Positions 63,408 to 64,000 of a stretch of DNA of 64,000 bases are shown here, in pieces; within the stretch, counting starts at the first letter, position 1; every line of letters starts with the position of its first letter. Source of the stretch: Mesorhizobium hawassense. Its GTDB lineage: Bacteria; Pseudomonadota; Alphaproteobacteria; Rhizobiales; Rhizobiaceae. The notes below the pieces were generated by a model, which saw only the letters and a list, made by a program, of their open reading frames with translations, made no database searches and had not been told where the DNA came from. Made by a program: the position numbers and the translations under genes. The stretch spans positions 162,286 to 226,285 of the forward strand of contig NZ_QMBP01000011.1 in assembly GCF_003289945.1 (NCBI RefSeq). The letters are read 5' to 3'.

Positions 63408-64000
63408 TTATTCTTTGATGGTGACGACGATGCCGGCACCGACGGTGCGGCCGCCTTCACGGATGGCGAAGCGCAGCTTCTCTTCCATCGCGATCGGCAC
63501 GATCAGCTCGACGTCGACGGTGATGTTGTCGCCAGGCATCACCATCTCGGTGCCGGCCGGCAGCGTCACGATGCCCGTCACGTCGGTCGTGCGGAAGTAG
63601 AACTGCGGACGGTAGTTGGTGAAGAACGGCGTGTGACGGCCGCCTTCGTCCTTGGTCAGGATGTAGGCTTCGGCCACGAACTTCTTGTGCGGCTTCACCG
63701 AACCGGGCTTGGCCAGAACCTGGCCGCGCTCGACGCCTTCACGGTCGACGCCGCGCAGCAGCGCGCCGATGTTGTCGCCGGCCTGACCCTGATCGAGCAG
63801 CTTGCGGAACATTTCGACGCCCGTGCAGGTCGTCTTGGTGGTCGGACGGATGCCGACGATCTCCAGTTCCTCACCGACCTTGACGATGCCGCGCTCGACG
63901 CGGCCGGTCACCACCGTGCCGCGGCCCGAGATCGAGAACACGTCCTCGATCGGCATCAGGAACGGCTTGTCGAGCGGGCGAACCGGCGTCGGGATGTAGG
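63408..64000 (-). CDS. tuf: elongation factor Tu, copy 2 (5' part outside window)
   Basis: The visible C-terminal 197 residues (domains II and III of the GTPase) are the same as copy 1. The DNA matches the copy at 41567-42159 with seven changes, all in 41744-41909, all silent. The gene continues past the right edge. Two tuf genes, one by tRNA-Trp-secE and one in the str operon, are the usual proteobacterial arrangement. Confidence 0.98.
   Translation of the reverse strand, partial: YIPTPVRPLDKPFLMPIEDVFSISGRGTVVTGRVERGIVKVGEELEIVGIRPTTKTTCTGVEMFRKLLDQGQAGDNIGALLRGVDREGVERGQVLAKPGSVKPHKKFVAEAYILTKDEGGRHTPFFTNYRPQFYFRTTDVTGIVTLPAGTEMVMPGDNITVDVELIVPIAMEEKLRFAIREGGRTVGAGIVVTIKE

Overview
The window is chromosomal DNA from a rhizobial alphaproteobacterium, most likely Mesorhizobium or a close Phyllobacteriaceae relative. 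This is inferred from the uniformly high GC content, two kinds of glutamine synthetase (GSI and GSII), a gstI-like gene divergent from glnII, typical rhizobial intergenic palindromes, and the alphaproteobacterial order tRNA-Trp/secE/nusG/rplKAJL/rpoBC followed by the str, S10, spc and alpha ribosomal operons. No species-level call is possible from sequence reading alone.

Left part (1-12 kb): a cut-off cysteine synthase, a short-chain dehydrogenase, a membrane-anchored alpha/beta hydrolase, a DEAD-box-type RNA helicase with a DEGD motif, propionyl-CoA carboxylase beta subunit, two glycosyltransferases (GT4-like and GT9-like), a frameshifted periplasmic CxxCH protein, and the bifunctional NAD(P)HX repair enzyme. 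Nitrogen-assimilation block (11.8-16.2 kb): glnB-glnA behind a sigma-54 promoter, a 5'-truncated and frameshifted DmpA-type peptidase remnant, then glnII behind its own sigma-54 promoter with the small GstI-like (DUF2735) gene reading away from it. Next (16.2-26.8 kb) come an MHS-family transporter with a large periplasmic insert, the ATP12 assembly factor, a DMT permease with a small membrane protein, an RluA-type pseudouridine synthase, an Asp/Asn hydroxylase-like membrane protein, two small secreted proteins, rarA, a DegP/Q protease and a broken hypothetical gene.

Right part (26.8-64 kb): all the main ribosomal protein and RNA polymerase operons lie on the minus strand. Read in transcription order they are: tufB copy (63.4 kb onward, cut off), a tandem ClpP-like periplasmic protein, truncated hemoglobin, tRNA-Trp, secE, nusG, rplK, rplA, rplJ, rplL, rpoB, rpoC, an O-methyltransferase, then a short two-gene plus-strand interruption (small hypothetical and Gfo/Idh/MocA oxidoreductase), then rpsL, rpsG, fusA, tufA, rpsJ, rplC, rplD, rplW, rplB, rpsS, rplV, rpsC, rplP, rpmC, rpsQ, rplN, rplX, rplE, rpsN, rpsH, rplF, rplR, rpsE, rpmD, rplO, secY, adk, rpsM, rpsK, rpoA, rplQ and a clear intrinsic terminator.

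The genes work as two themes: nitrogen status control (PII, adenylylatable GSI, NtrC/sigma-54-type GSII and its translational inhibitor) and the gene-expression machinery (transcription, ribosome, translocon, elongation factors). Much of this is conserved and ordinary. The parts most worth a second look are the gstI/glnII intergenic region, the three broken genes, the transporter insert, the tandem ClpP-like protein, the two tuf copies with signs of gene conversion, and RNA hairpins and palindromic repeats inside the ribosomal operons. I did not see a clearly new multi-gene system, phage, IS element or CRISPR array.
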